A stretch of DNA of 64,000 nucleotides from DASWHF01 sp036393295 (lineage in GTDB: Bacteria > Pseudomonadota > Gammaproteobacteria > Acidiferrobacterales > UBA6901), in NCBI GenBank assembly GCA_036393295.1, contig DASWHF010000077.1:1-64000 (forward strand), read 5' to 3'. Shown here piece by piece: positions 48,568-57,177 of this stretch. Within the stretch, counting starts at the first letter, position 1, and every line of letters starts with the position of its first letter. The translations under genes and the position numbers were made by a program. The notes beneath the pieces are model-generated. The model was not told the DNA's origin, searched no databases, and saw only the letters and a list, made by a program, of their open reading frames with translations.

Positions 48568-49200
48568 TCAGCCGACCGCGTCCAGCATCCGGCTCCGGAA
48601 CTTCACGCGCAGGCGCCCGGCGATCTGCTCGCAGGCCGCGAGGTCGACCCCCGGCAGGCCGTCGATGGCGGTGAGCGTGATGTCCGGCACGAAGTCGCGC
48701 GCGCGCTCGGTGAAATCCAGCACCGCCTGCCAGGCGCCGCTCATCCGCGGGCGGCACAGGCGGTTGTAGGTCGGCTCGTCCTGGGCGTTCAGCGAGATCG
48801 ACAAGGCGTCGACGTTGTCCTCCAGGTCCGGCGTCACGTCGCGCCCGTAGACGAGATTGGCGAGGCCGTCGGTGTTGACGCGGATCGTCGCGCCGTAGGC
48901 GCGCAGCCGCGACGCGACGTCCAGCAGATCGTACAGGCGCAGGGTCGGCTCGCCCAGACCGCAGAAGACGATCTGGCGATATTGGTGCGGGTCGCCCACG
49001 GCATCGATAATCTCGGTCACGCTCGGCTCACGCCGGATGCGCAGGGTGTTGCCCTGGACATCCCAGATGCGGTCGAACTTCGGACAGAAGACGCAACGCA
49101 GCGTGCAGCGGTTCGTGATGTTCAGATAGAGATTGCCATGCAGCGCATAGGCGATCCGCCCGTCGCGCACACGCGACACCCTGGGCGTTTCTCCGATCAT
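48568..49200 (-). CDS. TatD-associated radical SAM protein
   Basis: This 210-residue minimal radical SAM protein has NLYLNITNRCTLRCVFCPKF (C-x3-C-x2-C), a second CGLGEPTLRLYDLL motif and LSISLNAQDEPTYNRLCRP. It matches the family often fused or adjacent to TatD hydrolases; reaction unknown. The ATG at 49200 is preferred to an in-frame GTG at 49260, because the longer version would run through an FNR-type box (49237-49250). It is the first gene of the operon with yhcC and ubiUV. Confidence 0.82.
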   Translation of the reverse strand: MIGETPRVSRVRDGRIAYALHGNLYLNITNRCTLRCVFCPKFDRIWDVQGNTLRIRREPSVTEIIDAVGDPHQYRQIVFCGLGEPTLRLYDLLDVASRLRAYGATIRVNTDGLANLVYGRDVTPDLEDNVDALSISLNAQDEPTYNRLCRPRMSGAWQAVLDFTERARDFVPDITLTAIDGLPGVDLAACEQIAGRLRVKFRSRMLDAVG

Positions 49201-49236
49201 GACGCGGGATTTAATAGGAATACCGGCCGGGCGACC

Positions 49237-49250
49237 TTGATATAAGTCAA
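49237..49250. promoter_or_regulatory. FNR-type box for the radical SAM-yhcC-ubiUV operon
   Basis: TTGAT-ATAA-GTCAA, centred about 43 bases before the start codon, with a TATTAA hexamer at 49211-49216 on the minus strand. This places the box near -40 of a transcript with a very short leader. Confidence 0.75.
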
Positions 49251-49349
49251 TAATACCCACGGTGCCGCCTTCGGGCGGCCGCCTGGTTCATTTCGTCGCA
49301 CCGGACGGGTCCACGACCCGCGCCCACCGGCAAGCGCGCCGGGCGGGCG

Positions 49350-50780
49350 CTACGCCGTGCGCGGGCCGAGGCGGCTGACCAGGACGATGACGGCGAACGA
49401 CAGCAGGAAGCCCGGCACCAGCTCGTAGACGTCAAAGACCCCGCCGTGCAATTGCTTCCAGACGATCACCGTGACGCCGCCGACCAGCATCCCGGCCAGC
49501 GCCGCGTGGCGCGTCATGGCGCGCCAGTGCAGCGACAACAGGATCGCCGGCCCGAAGGCCGCCCCGAATCCCGCCCAGGCATAGGCGACCAGCTCCAGGA
49601 CCCGGGCGTCGGGATTCAGCGCCAGCGCCAGCGCGACCGCGGCCATCAGCACGACCGCGCCGCGCCCGACCCAGATGAGCTCGCGCGCGCCGGCGCGCGG
49701 CCGCAGCAGCGCCTTGTAGAAATCCTCGCTCAGCGCCGCCGAGGCGACCAGCAGCTGCGAGTCGGCGGTGCTCATGATGGCGGCGAGGATCGCCGCCAGG
49801 CAGACGCCAGCCAGCAGCGGATGGAACAGCAGATCGATCAGCGCGATGAAGACCTTTTCGCTGTCGGCGCCGGCGAGCGGCGGCGCGATCAAGCCGATGC
49901 CGCTCAAGCCCGCGAGCAGCGCGCCGGTCAGCGTCAACGTGACCCAGACCATGGCGATACGGCGTGCGCGCACCAGGCCCTCGATGCGGTCGATCGCCAT
50001 GAAGCGCGCCAGGATATGCGGCTGGCCGAAATAGCCAAGACCCCAGCCGAGCAGCGACACGATGGCGATCGCGCCGAGCGCGTCGCCGTTGCGATCGGTG
50101 AACGGATTCAGCAGCGCGGCGGACAATCCGGCATCGAGGCCCGCCGCGCCGGACTGCGCCAGGGCCGCGACCGGCACGGCGATCAGGGCGGCCAGCATCA
50201 ACAGCGCCTGCACCACGTCGGTCCAGCTCACCGCGAGGAAACCGCCGAGGAAGGTGTAGGCCACGATCGCGACCGCGCCGAGGCCCACGGCATAGAGATA
50301 AGGAAGCCCGAACACCGCCTCGAACAGCTTGCCGCCCGCGACCAGCCCCGAGGACGCATAGAACGTGAAGAACAACAGGATGAAGAACGCGGCAATGACG
50401 CGCAGCGCCCGCGTGTCGTCGTCGAAGCGGCGCTCAAAATAATCCGGCAGCGTCAGCGCGTCGCCGGCCGCCACGGTCGCGGCCCGCAGCCGCGCCGCGA
50501 CCAGCCGCCAATTCAGGTAGGTGCCGATCAGGAGGCCGACGGCGATCCATCCGGCCTCGAGCCCGGCCAGATAGGCATAGCCCGGCAGCCCCAGCAGCAG
50601 CCAGCCGCTCATGTCGGAGGCGCCGGCGGACAGCGCCGCCACGCCGCTGCCGAGGCGGCGGCCGCCCAACAGGTAGTCGGAGAGATCGCGGGTGCGCGCG
50701 TAGGCCAGCAGGCCGATCAGCAGCATCGCCGCCAGATAGACGACGAAGACGACCGCGACGGTGACCGGGCCCTGGGTCAT
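49350..50780 (-). CDS. putP: Sodium/proline-type symporter (SSS family)
   Basis: This 476-residue inner-membrane transporter has about 13 hydrophobic segments. PutP-like features are the start VVFVVYLAAMLLIGLLAY, SDYLLGGRRLGSGVAALSAGASDMSGWLL (in part), and FGQPHILARFMAI plus SCADSQLLVASA-like MSTADSQLLVASAALSEDFY. It imports proline or a related solute with Na+. Followed on the same strand by none; preceded by the RraA-like gene 24 bases upstream, which may be co-transcribed. Confidence 0.87.
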   Translation of the reverse strand: MTQGPVTVAVVFVVYLAAMLLIGLLAYARTRDLSDYLLGGRRLGSGVAALSAGASDMSGWLLLGLPGYAYLAGLEAGWIAVGLLIGTYLNWRLVAARLRAATVAAGDALTLPDYFERRFDDDTRALRVIAAFFILLFFTFYASSGLVAGGKLFEAVFGLPYLYAVGLGAVAIVAYTFLGGFLAVSWTDVVQALLMLAALIAVPVAALAQSGAAGLDAGLSAALLNPFTDRNGDALGAIAIVSLLGWGLGYFGQPHILARFMAIDRIEGLVRARRIAMVWVTLTLTGALLAGLSGIGLIAPPLAGADSEKVFIALIDLLFHPLLAGVCLAAILAAIMSTADSQLLVASAALSEDFYKALLRPRAGARELIWVGRGAVVLMAAVALALALNPDARVLELVAYAWAGFGAAFGPAILLSLHWRAMTRHAALAGMLVGGVTVIVWKQLHGGVFDVYELVPGFLLSFAVIVLVSRLGPRTA

Positions 50781-50804
50781 CGGGCCGGACCGGCCAAGCC
50801 CGTA

Positions 50805-51485
50805 TCAGTCATCCTGGCGGCCTTCGCGCCGGACCCGGGCCGGGTCCTCGCCGCGCACACCGGCCGCCGACTCGCGGTCGCGCGCCTCGATGGCGACCGC
50901 GTCGTCGAGCACGGCGTCGAGCGCCGCGGCCGGGATGATCACCGCGCCGGCGCGGTCGGCATATATATAGTCGCCGGGCAGCACCGTGGCGTCGGCGAGC
51001 GTCACCGGCACGTTGGCCTCGATCGGCATGAGATCGTGCTGGCCGCCGCGTGGCGTCGGGCCGCGGCACCAGACCGCGATACCTTGCGCGCCGAGCTCGT
51101 CGAAATCGCGCAGCCGCCCGTCGGCGATGACGCCCGCCAGGCCGTGGTGGGCGGCGCGCGCCAGCTTGATGCCGCCGCCGAGCGATACGTCCTCGCGCCC
51201 CGCGCTCGACAGCACCAGCACCCGGCCGGCCCCGGCCGCCGCGTCCTCGCCGAGCGCCTCGTAGAACAGCCGCGCGAAGTTGTGGCGCTGCGGATCGTAG
51301 ACGTCGTTGCGGCGCGGCACGAAGCGCAGGGTCAGCGCCCGGCCGAACAGCACGCGCTCCGGGGTCGGCGACACCAGGCCCAGGACGCAGCTGCGCTGGC
51401 TGTAGCGGCGATCGACCGCGTCACTGAGCGAGGCGCTCGTGACCTGGGCGATGCGTGGATCCCGGACCGACCGGGCTGTGCTCAT
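50805..51485 (-). CDS. RraA-like family protein
   Basis: This 226-residue protein has the RraA/4-carboxymethyl-4-methyl-aldol fold: TSASLSDAVDRRYSQ, LFGRALTLRFVPR, GGGIKLARAAHHGLAGVIADGRLRDFDEL (shown in part) with the conserved G-x-I-x-D-G-x-x-R-D, and PGDYIYADRAGAVIIP. Relatives inhibit RNase E or act as class II aldolases, so the exact role is open. The ATG at 51485 is used, preceded by AAAGG. Same strand as putP. Confidence 0.83.
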   Translation of the reverse strand: MSTARSVRDPRIAQVTSASLSDAVDRRYSQRSCVLGLVSPTPERVLFGRALTLRFVPRRNDVYDPQRHNFARLFYEALGEDAAAGAGRVLVLSSAGREDVSLGGGIKLARAAHHGLAGVIADGRLRDFDELGAQGIAVWCRGPTPRGGQHDLMPIEANVPVTLADATVLPGDYIYADRAGAVIIPAAALDAVLDDAVAIEARDRESAAGVRGEDPARVRREGRQDD

Positions 51486-51562
51486 GGCGGGCCTTTCGCG
51501 CTGGAAGGATCGACGGGCGCTATCATCACACAGTCCGCGCGACGGCTCCACCGCCGCACGGC

Positions 51563-53929
51563 TCAGTGCACCGGCAGGCCACGGCGCAGAAAGGCGTCGA
51601 TCTTGCTGGCCGGCTGCGGCCGGCAGAACAGGTAGCCCTGGGCCTGGTCGCAGCCGATGATCTCCAGCAGGTCGCGCTGCTCAGTGGTCTCGACGCCCTC
51701 CGCCACCACCGTGAGCCCGAGGTTGTGCGCGAGCGCGATGGTCGAGTGGACGATCACGGCGTCGTTGTCGTCCTCGGTGATGCCGCTGATGAACGACGAA
51801 TCGATCTTGAGCGTGGAGATCGGCAGCTTCTTGAGGAAGGCCAGCGACGAATAGCCGGTGCCGAAGTCGTCGATCGCCAGCCGCACACCCAGCCCGTGCA
51901 GCCGGGTGAGAACCGCGAGGGCGCGCTCCGGATCGGCGATCAGGGCGCTCTCGGTGATCTCCATTTCCAGGCAACCGGCCGACGCGCGATGGCGCTCGAT
52001 CAGCGCCGCCACCCGGTCGGGCAGCTCGCTGTCGGCCAGGTTGCGCGCCGAGATGTTCACCGCCACCTGCACCGGTATCGCGGATTCGTGCCAGCGCAGG
52101 CACTGGGTCAGCGCCGCCTCGATCACCCACAACGTGAAGTTGCGTACCAGCGGGCTGGTCTCGACCTGCGGGATGAATTCGCCGGGCAGGATCAAACCGC
52201 TGCGCGGGTGGTCCCAGCGCGCCAGCGCCTCGACACCGGTGATGCGGCGATGCTGCATGTCCACCTTCGGCTGGTAGTAGAGCAGCAGCTCGCCGCCGTC
52301 CACCGCGCGGGCGATCTCGCTCAGCAGCGTCAGGCGGCGCGGCGAATGCGGGTCGAGCGTGCTGTCGTACAGGGCGTGGCCGGCGTTGTTGCGCTTGGCG
52401 ATGTACATGGCGACGTCCGCGCAACGCATCAGCGTCACGGCGTCCCGGCCGTGCTCGGGGTAGAGCGCGATGCCGATACTGGCGTCTATCTGCACGCTGA
52501 TGCCGTCGAGCTCGAACGGCCGGCGGATCTCGTCGAGTATGCGCTCGGCCGTGCGCCGTGCCTCGTGCACGTCGCCGATGCCTTGCATCAGCAGGCCGAA
52601 CTCGTCGCCGCCGAGCCGGGCGAGCACGTCGTCCGGCCGCAACAGCGGGCGCAGCCGGGCGCCGAGATCGGTCAGGAGCCGATCGCCGCTCTGGTGGCCG
52701 AGGGTGTCATTGATCTCCTTGAAGCGGTCGAGGTCGATCAACAACAGAGCGCTGGTCCGGGGCCGCGGATCGTTTTGCTCGAAGGTGACCTGCAGCCGCG
52801 CATAGAGGTAATCGCGGTTGACGAGGCGCGTCAGCGAGTCATGAGTCGCCTGGTACTCGAGCACGGTGGTGTGGCGCTGGCGCTCGTGCGCATGGCGCGA
52901 CTGGGCGATATTCACGCGGAACAGCACCACGCCGAGGGCGCTGCCGGTCAGCAGGATCGCCAGCGGCAGCGTCGCCAGCCAACGGTCATGGAAAACCTTG
53001 AGTGATGTAAAATGCAGCCGCCAGCGCCGGCCACCGGCCTCGAAGTCCACGGTCTGGGTGAAGTGCGGGTTGCCGGCGGAATGCAAGGCATGCAGCACGC
53101 GGTCGTTGTCGAACAACAGCCGCCCAGTGTCGATCTCGCCGTCGAATACCTCGAGGTCGATGCGCGGATTCTCGAGCTTGCCGAATATCCCGCCGAACAG
53201 CTCCTCCGCCAGGAGCTGGGCGAAGACGAACCCCTCGATCGCGGCACGCCGGCCGGCGACCGTCTCGAGCGCCTGACCGCGGACGTACAACGGCATCAGC
53301 ATGAACAAGGCGAGCCGCTCCTGGTCGCCGCGCACCACCCGCACCGGCGCGGTCACCGCCGGCTCGCCGCTGTCGCGCGCCCGCTCCATGGCCTCGAGGC
53401 AGGCCGGCTCGGTGAGCACGTCCCTGCCGAACAGCTCGCGGTTGACCAGGATCGGCTCGACCAGCTCGATCAGGTAGTACTCGGTGCGTATCTCCTTTGG
53501 GAACACGCTGACGTCCGGATAGCCGCAGGGATTGGCCCCGTGCTCGGCGCGCATCGCGGCCAGATAGCCGGCGCGCTCGGCGGCGCGCACGCGGCGGATC
53601 AGGCCGACGCCGTGGATGCTCGGGTGGCGGCGCTCGATGTCCACGGTCTCGACAAAGGTACGGAACTCCCGGCGCGTCACGTTCTCGCTGGCTGCGAAGA
53701 TCGCCGCGACGCCGTGCAACGTCGTGGTGTAGGCCTCCATGCGCAGGTTGAGGGCGATGATCGTCTGGGTGACAGCACGGTTGAAGTGATTGCGCTCGTG
53801 GGCGACGACCGTACGTTGGGCGAAGTACCAGGCGATCGCGCTGAGTATCAACGCCAGCAGCAGGACCGAGTAGGCCGGCAGGCCGGCGCGGTTCAGAAAT
53901 GCCCGCTCGCGAATGGCGCGGATGTCCAT
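51563..53929 (-). CDS. CHASE-GGDEF-EAL cyclic-di-GMP regulator
   Basis: This 788-residue inner-membrane protein starts MDIRAIRERAF with a transmembrane helix (YSVLLLALILSAIAWYF). A periplasmic CHASE domain (VAAIFAASENVTRREFR, HGVGLIRRV) and a second transmembrane helix (near residue 330) follow. The GGDEF domain has the intact LARLGGDEFGLL active site, and the EAL domain carries EALARWDHP and AIDDFGTGYSSLAFLKKLP. It could therefore make or degrade c-di-GMP in response to a periplasmic signal. GGAGGG precedes the ATG at 53929. Confidence 0.92.
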   Translation of the reverse strand: MDIRAIRERAFLNRAGLPAYSVLLLALILSAIAWYFAQRTVVAHERNHFNRAVTQTIIALNLRMEAYTTTLHGVAAIFAASENVTRREFRTFVETVDIERRHPSIHGVGLIRRVRAAERAGYLAAMRAEHGANPCGYPDVSVFPKEIRTEYYLIELVEPILVNRELFGRDVLTEPACLEAMERARDSGEPAVTAPVRVVRGDQERLALFMLMPLYVRGQALETVAGRRAAIEGFVFAQLLAEELFGGIFGKLENPRIDLEVFDGEIDTGRLLFDNDRVLHALHSAGNPHFTQTVDFEAGGRRWRLHFTSLKVFHDRWLATLPLAILLTGSALGVVLFRVNIAQSRHAHERQRHTTVLEYQATHDSLTRLVNRDYLYARLQVTFEQNDPRPRTSALLLIDLDRFKEINDTLGHQSGDRLLTDLGARLRPLLRPDDVLARLGGDEFGLLMQGIGDVHEARRTAERILDEIRRPFELDGISVQIDASIGIALYPEHGRDAVTLMRCADVAMYIAKRNNAGHALYDSTLDPHSPRRLTLLSEIARAVDGGELLLYYQPKVDMQHRRITGVEALARWDHPRSGLILPGEFIPQVETSPLVRNFTLWVIEAALTQCLRWHESAIPVQVAVNISARNLADSELPDRVAALIERHRASAGCLEMEITESALIADPERALAVLTRLHGLGVRLAIDDFGTGYSSLAFLKKLPISTLKIDSSFISGITEDDNDAVIVHSTIALAHNLGLTVVAEGVETTEQRDLLEIIGCDQAQGYLFCRPQPASKIDAFLRRGLPVH

Positions 53930-54139
53930 ACGCTGCCCTCCTTTTCCGGTCGAGGGGTTACCGGCACGGGGGACAGGCACCACTCTACTACAGCCGTGCG
54001 CGGGCTTGTAGTGGATTGCCGCGCGGGCGGCGCGGGCCGGCTCCCGTCAAGACCCGGCCGGGCGACTACGGCGCAGACGGTCGCTTACTCGTCGCCACCG
54101 CGCCGCCACTGCGCCAGCCAGCACGAGGTTTGGCGCGTA

Positions 54140-54475
54140 TCAACCGTTGCTCAGATAGGCCTTGGCTTCCTCACCGGGGTTCGGCAGGCCGGCCACGCGC
54201 CAGGCGTTGAGGCAGGTCTCGAACAGGCGATGGACCCAGTGGCGGTCGTGGCCGTGCAGCTTGCAGACCTGGATCATGGCCGGCGCCGCGCCAAAGCGCG
54301 CGTAATGGGCGCGCAGCGAATCGATCACCAGCCAGTGCTCGGCGCCGAGCGGACCGACGCCGTGGTGCGCGGCGAGCAACCGCGCGACGGATTCGTTCCA
54401 GGTGCGCGGATCGAGCAGCAGACCGTCTTCATCGAGGGGCGGCAGTATGGGGGGTTGTTTGGCTTTCGCACGCAT
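54140..54475 (-). CDS. DsrC/TusE-like protein lacking both catalytic cysteines
   Basis: This 111-residue protein has the DsrC fold pattern: LLLDPRTWNESVARLLAAHHG, EHWLVIDSLRAHYARFGAAP and the C-terminal LNAWRVAGLPNPGEE. In DsrC the corresponding segment reads ACR-x-AGLPKPTGC; here the first Cys is Trp and the penultimate Cys is replaced by an extension (AKAYLSNG). It therefore cannot form the DsrC trisulfide, and resembles the cysteine-less regulatory relatives (RspA type). The ATG at 54475 has AAGGAGGTAA upstream. It lies just downstream of the nir cluster on the same strand. Confidence 0.8.
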   Translation of the reverse strand: MRAKAKQPPILPPLDEDGLLLDPRTWNESVARLLAAHHGVGPLGAEHWLVIDSLRAHYARFGAAPAMIQVCKLHGHDRHWVHRLFETCLNAWRVAGLPNPGEEAKAYLSNG

Positions 54476-54581
54476 GGCGGTTACCTCCTTGGCGGATAAG
54501 CCCGGGAATGCGCAGGCTTGTACATCAAGCTTGGACCCGTTCACCGCACGCCGCAAGCCGTAGATGCACCCCGGAATAATG

Positions 54582-54659
54582 TAGGGCGGGGCCTTGCCCC
54601 GTCGAAACAATCGTCACCGCTTCACGTGCCGTCATGGTGGGGCAAGGCCCCACCCTACG
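54582..54659. repeat. GTAG-type REP doublet between nirN and the DsrC-like gene
   Basis: GTAGGGCGGGGC-CTT-GCCCCG (54582-54602) and the inverse unit GGTGGGGCAAGGCCCCACC followed by CTAC (54637-54659). Confidence 0.75.
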
Positions 54660-54674
54660 CTGCTGGGGACTGCG

Positions 54675-56258
54675 TTAGTGGCTGGTGCCGCTCGAGCGCG
54701 TGATCTTGTTATAAATGTTGTATTTTCCGGAGGGCTTTTTCATCGGGATGCGCTTGACCTCCTTCAAGGTCCGGGCGTCGTAGACGATGATCGCGCCGTC
54801 CATCTCCCACAGGCTCACCAGCGCGTACCGGCCGTCGCGGGTGAACTCGACGTGGGCCGCGGTCTTGCCGGGCTCGGGGCGCAGGGTCCGGGCGATCTTC
54901 AGGGTGCGCTTGTCGATCACGTGCAGGACGTCCTTGTGCGGGCCGAAGAACACGTCCACCCAGGCGTAGGCGCTGTTCTCGTGGCTGCGCATGAAGAATC
55001 CCGGGCCGTCGGTCGCGATGCGCGCGACGGTCTTCCAGTCGCCGGTGTCGATGACGCTGACCGTGGACTCCTTGAGGTTCGGCGTGGCGATGACCGTGCG
55101 GCCCTGGTAGTCCCAGCTGATGCCGGAGCCGAGGTGCGGCAGGCCGGTGAGGTCGACGTCGGCGATCTTGCGGCCGACGATCAGGCTCACGACTTGGCCG
55201 TTCCGGGCGTTCCTGGCCGCGCCGATGACATTCTTGTAACCCGGATCGAAGGAGAAGTCGTCGAGGTAGTCGTCGAGCTTGATGCGCCGCACCGGGAACG
55301 GCCCCTGCTCCGCGATCGCCTCGCCCATCTTGTAGTCGTGGACATAGCCCGGGTAGATCGGCTCGTGATCGTCCGCGTAGGGAATCTCCCAGACCTCGGT
55401 GATGTCCTTGAGCGCGGCGATGAAGCTCTTGCGCGGGCCGGCGTCGTAGACCGCGCTGACGCGCGACGACTTGCCCGCGTCGTCCTTCACCGCGATCAGC
55501 TTGAGCGGCTTGAGATCGACGGCGTCGAAAATCACCAGGGTGTGGGGTAGATAATTTCCGGCCATGACGTAACGGCCGTCGGCCGAGACCGCGATGTTGC
55601 GCATGTTGATGCCGGCGCGCGCCTCGGCGATCCACTTGAGATTGTAGATGTCGTACTTGCTCACCCAGCCGTCGCGCGAGCCGAAGTAGACGTAGCGGCC
55701 GTCGGGCGAGAACTTCGGGCCGCCGTGCAGCGCGTAGCGCGTGGCGAAGCGCGCGACCGGCTCGAAGCGGTCGCCGTCGAGCAGCGTGGCGTGGTGATCG
55801 CCGGTCTCGACGACCACGAACAGGTTCAGGGGATCGGCCTTGAACACCGGCTTGCCGGGCAGGCTGCCGGGGGCGTTGTGCACGACGCGCGAGGCCTCGA
55901 TCTCCTTGAGGCCCCAGGCCGGCACCGCCGCCGGCGCGGTGTAAATCAGCTTGGCGAGAGACTGCGCCTGCGCGGGCGTGAGCTTGTCGGCATGCCCGGG
56001 CATCTGGGTGGCGGGACGGCCGTGCAGGATCACCTCGACCGCTTCGCCCTGCTTGAGGCGTCCGAGATTCTCCGGCAGCAGCGCCGGACCGGTGCCACCG
56101 AGGCGCTCGGCGCCGTGGCAGGCGGCGCAGTGCTTGCCGTAGAGCGCGGCGGCCTCGTCGCCGGCGGCGGCCGGCGCGAACGCGAGCGCGATGAGCGCCG
56201 CCATGGCCGCCGCCAACGACGACCGATTTCTACGGGGCCGATCCCGATACAGTGGCAC
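54675..56258 (-). CDS. nirN: Cytochrome c-d1 protein NirN
   Basis: This 527-residue periplasmic protein has a signal peptide, an N-terminal c-heme domain (LYGKHCAACHGAERLGG) and an eight-bladed d1-type propeller (VVVETGDHHATLLDGD, GNYLPHTLVIFDAVDLKP, SHENSAYAWVDVFFG). In Pseudomonas NirN dehydrogenates dihydro-heme d1 in the last maturation step. The GTG at 56258 is chosen because AGGAGAGG lies upstream; a much longer open frame to 56840 runs through the flavin-protein gene and is spurious. It is distinguished from nirS by motif differences and position at the end of the nir gene order. Confidence 0.87.
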   Translation of the reverse strand: MPLYRDRPRRNRSSLAAAMAALIALAFAPAAAGDEAAALYGKHCAACHGAERLGGTGPALLPENLGRLKQGEAVEVILHGRPATQMPGHADKLTPAQAQSLAKLIYTAPAAVPAWGLKEIEASRVVHNAPGSLPGKPVFKADPLNLFVVVETGDHHATLLDGDRFEPVARFATRYALHGGPKFSPDGRYVYFGSRDGWVSKYDIYNLKWIAEARAGINMRNIAVSADGRYVMAGNYLPHTLVIFDAVDLKPLKLIAVKDDAGKSSRVSAVYDAGPRKSFIAALKDITEVWEIPYADDHEPIYPGYVHDYKMGEAIAEQGPFPVRRIKLDDYLDDFSFDPGYKNVIGAARNARNGQVVSLIVGRKIADVDLTGLPHLGSGISWDYQGRTVIATPNLKESTVSVIDTGDWKTVARIATDGPGFFMRSHENSAYAWVDVFFGPHKDVLHVIDKRTLKIARTLRPEPGKTAAHVEFTRDGRYALVSLWEMDGAIIVYDARTLKEVKRIPMKKPSGKYNIYNKITRSSGTSH

Positions 56259-56313
56259 GTACCTCTCCTTTTGCGATATCTGGCTCAGGGTGAGTGGGGG
56301 GTCGGCGTCACAG

Positions 56314-56355
56314 CGGCCCTCACCCCATCCCTCTCCCTGAGGGAGAGGGGGAGAA
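56314..56355. repeat. CCCTCTCCC-type palindromic repeat
   Basis: CGGCCCTCACCCC, then ATCCCTCTCCC-TGA-GGGAGAGGG and GGAGAA. It overlaps the 3' end of the split-barrel flavin gene and supplies its stop. Confidence 0.75.
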
Positions 56356-56859
56356 TCCTTCGCGCGATTCGTCGGCCGCGAGGCGCGCCAGCGCGGCGCT
56401 GTCCAGCCGGTGGGCGCGCCCGAAACCGGGCACGTAGCGGGCATCGGTGAAATGCAGCCGGTAGAGATCGAAGTCCGCGAACTCGAAATTGCCAACCGCG
56501 GCCGGCAGCCGCGCCAGGTAGCGCTCGCGGGCGCGCACGTAGGTGTCGGTGTCGCGCACGATCGCCTCGACCGCGCCCTGCAGGCTGACGCGCGCGAGCT
56601 GCTGCGGATCGGCGCCGGCGTCGGCATCCGGCTCGCTGAGCGACAACGAGGCGTGCGGATTGACCAGCAGGTAACGCGCGTGCCACGCCAGCCGGCTGAG
56701 ATGCAGGAGCGCGCCGCCGCCGTCGGCCTCGAGCGCGAACGCCACCCACGAGGCGAACGGCTCGCCGTCGCGCGCGGTCGCGAGCGCACCCCAGCGCGTC
56801 TCGCGCAGCAGCCGCCGCAGGCGCGCCTGGTCTTCCGCATTGATCTCGTTGCTTGACAC
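56320..56859 (-). CDS. Pyridoxamine-5'-phosphate oxidase/HugZ-like FMN-binding protein with repeat-derived tail
   Basis: This 179-residue protein has an FMN-binding split barrel: RETRWGALATARDGEPFASWVAFAL, LLHLSRLAWHARYLLVNPHASLSL (in part) and RVSLQGAVEAI. Relatives include heme-utilisation HugZ proteins, so a role in heme or heme d1 handling is possible. It lies between nirJ and nirN on the same strand. The start is GTG at 56859. The last residues (GFSPSPSGRGMG) and stop are read from a palindromic repeat. Confidence 0.75.
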   Translation of the reverse strand: MSSNEINAEDQARLRRLLRETRWGALATARDGEPFASWVAFALEADGGGALLHLSRLAWHARYLLVNPHASLSLSEPDADAGADPQQLARVSLQGAVEAIVRDTDTYVRARERYLARLPAAVGNFEFADFDLYRLHFTDARYVPGFGRAHRLDSAALARLAADESREGFSPSPSGRGMG

Positions 56860-56945
56860 AGGTCCGGAGTTTACCACGGCCGAGGGGGCTAAAAACTCAA
56901 CGCCGGGACGCGAAGGCGGAGAGAAACGATTCTGATAATAAGAGC

Positions 56946-57056
56946 ACCTAACAAAATGAGAAACGGGTGTAGGGTGCGTCCCACGCACCGCTTAATATTT
57001 CGGTGCGCAGGGCGCACCCTACGGTTCGGCGTTGAATGCGAGGTCATTTGTTAGGC
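56946..57056. repeat. 111-bp inverted-repeat element with attC-like ends enclosing a REP doublet
   Basis: ACCTAAC at 56946 and GTTAGGC at 57050 are perfect RYYYAAC/GTTRRRY boxes, and their inner flanks AACAAAATGA / TCATTTGTT pair. Inside lies a GTAG-type doublet (56969-57022, GTAGGGTGCG ... CGCACCCTAC). It may be an orphan attC site or a MITE. Nothing else is recognised between 56860 and 57177. Confidence 0.55.
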
Positions 57057-57177
57057 ACTCTAAGAGTCTTTGCATTTCTCTGTGCCTTGGCAACAAACAC
57101 GGTTGCTCAAGTTCCGTGAAGCGCACGGATGCGCAAGCGCGGCTGTCTCTGCGTTGAGTGTTTCTTTTTCCCAAATG

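Noticed and set aside
54675..56840. Single long minus-strand frame that would fuse the FMN-type gene region to NirN
   Set aside because: The upstream part is a different frame of the FMN gene plus a repeat; NirN has its own AGGAGAGG and signal peptide at the GTG at 56258.
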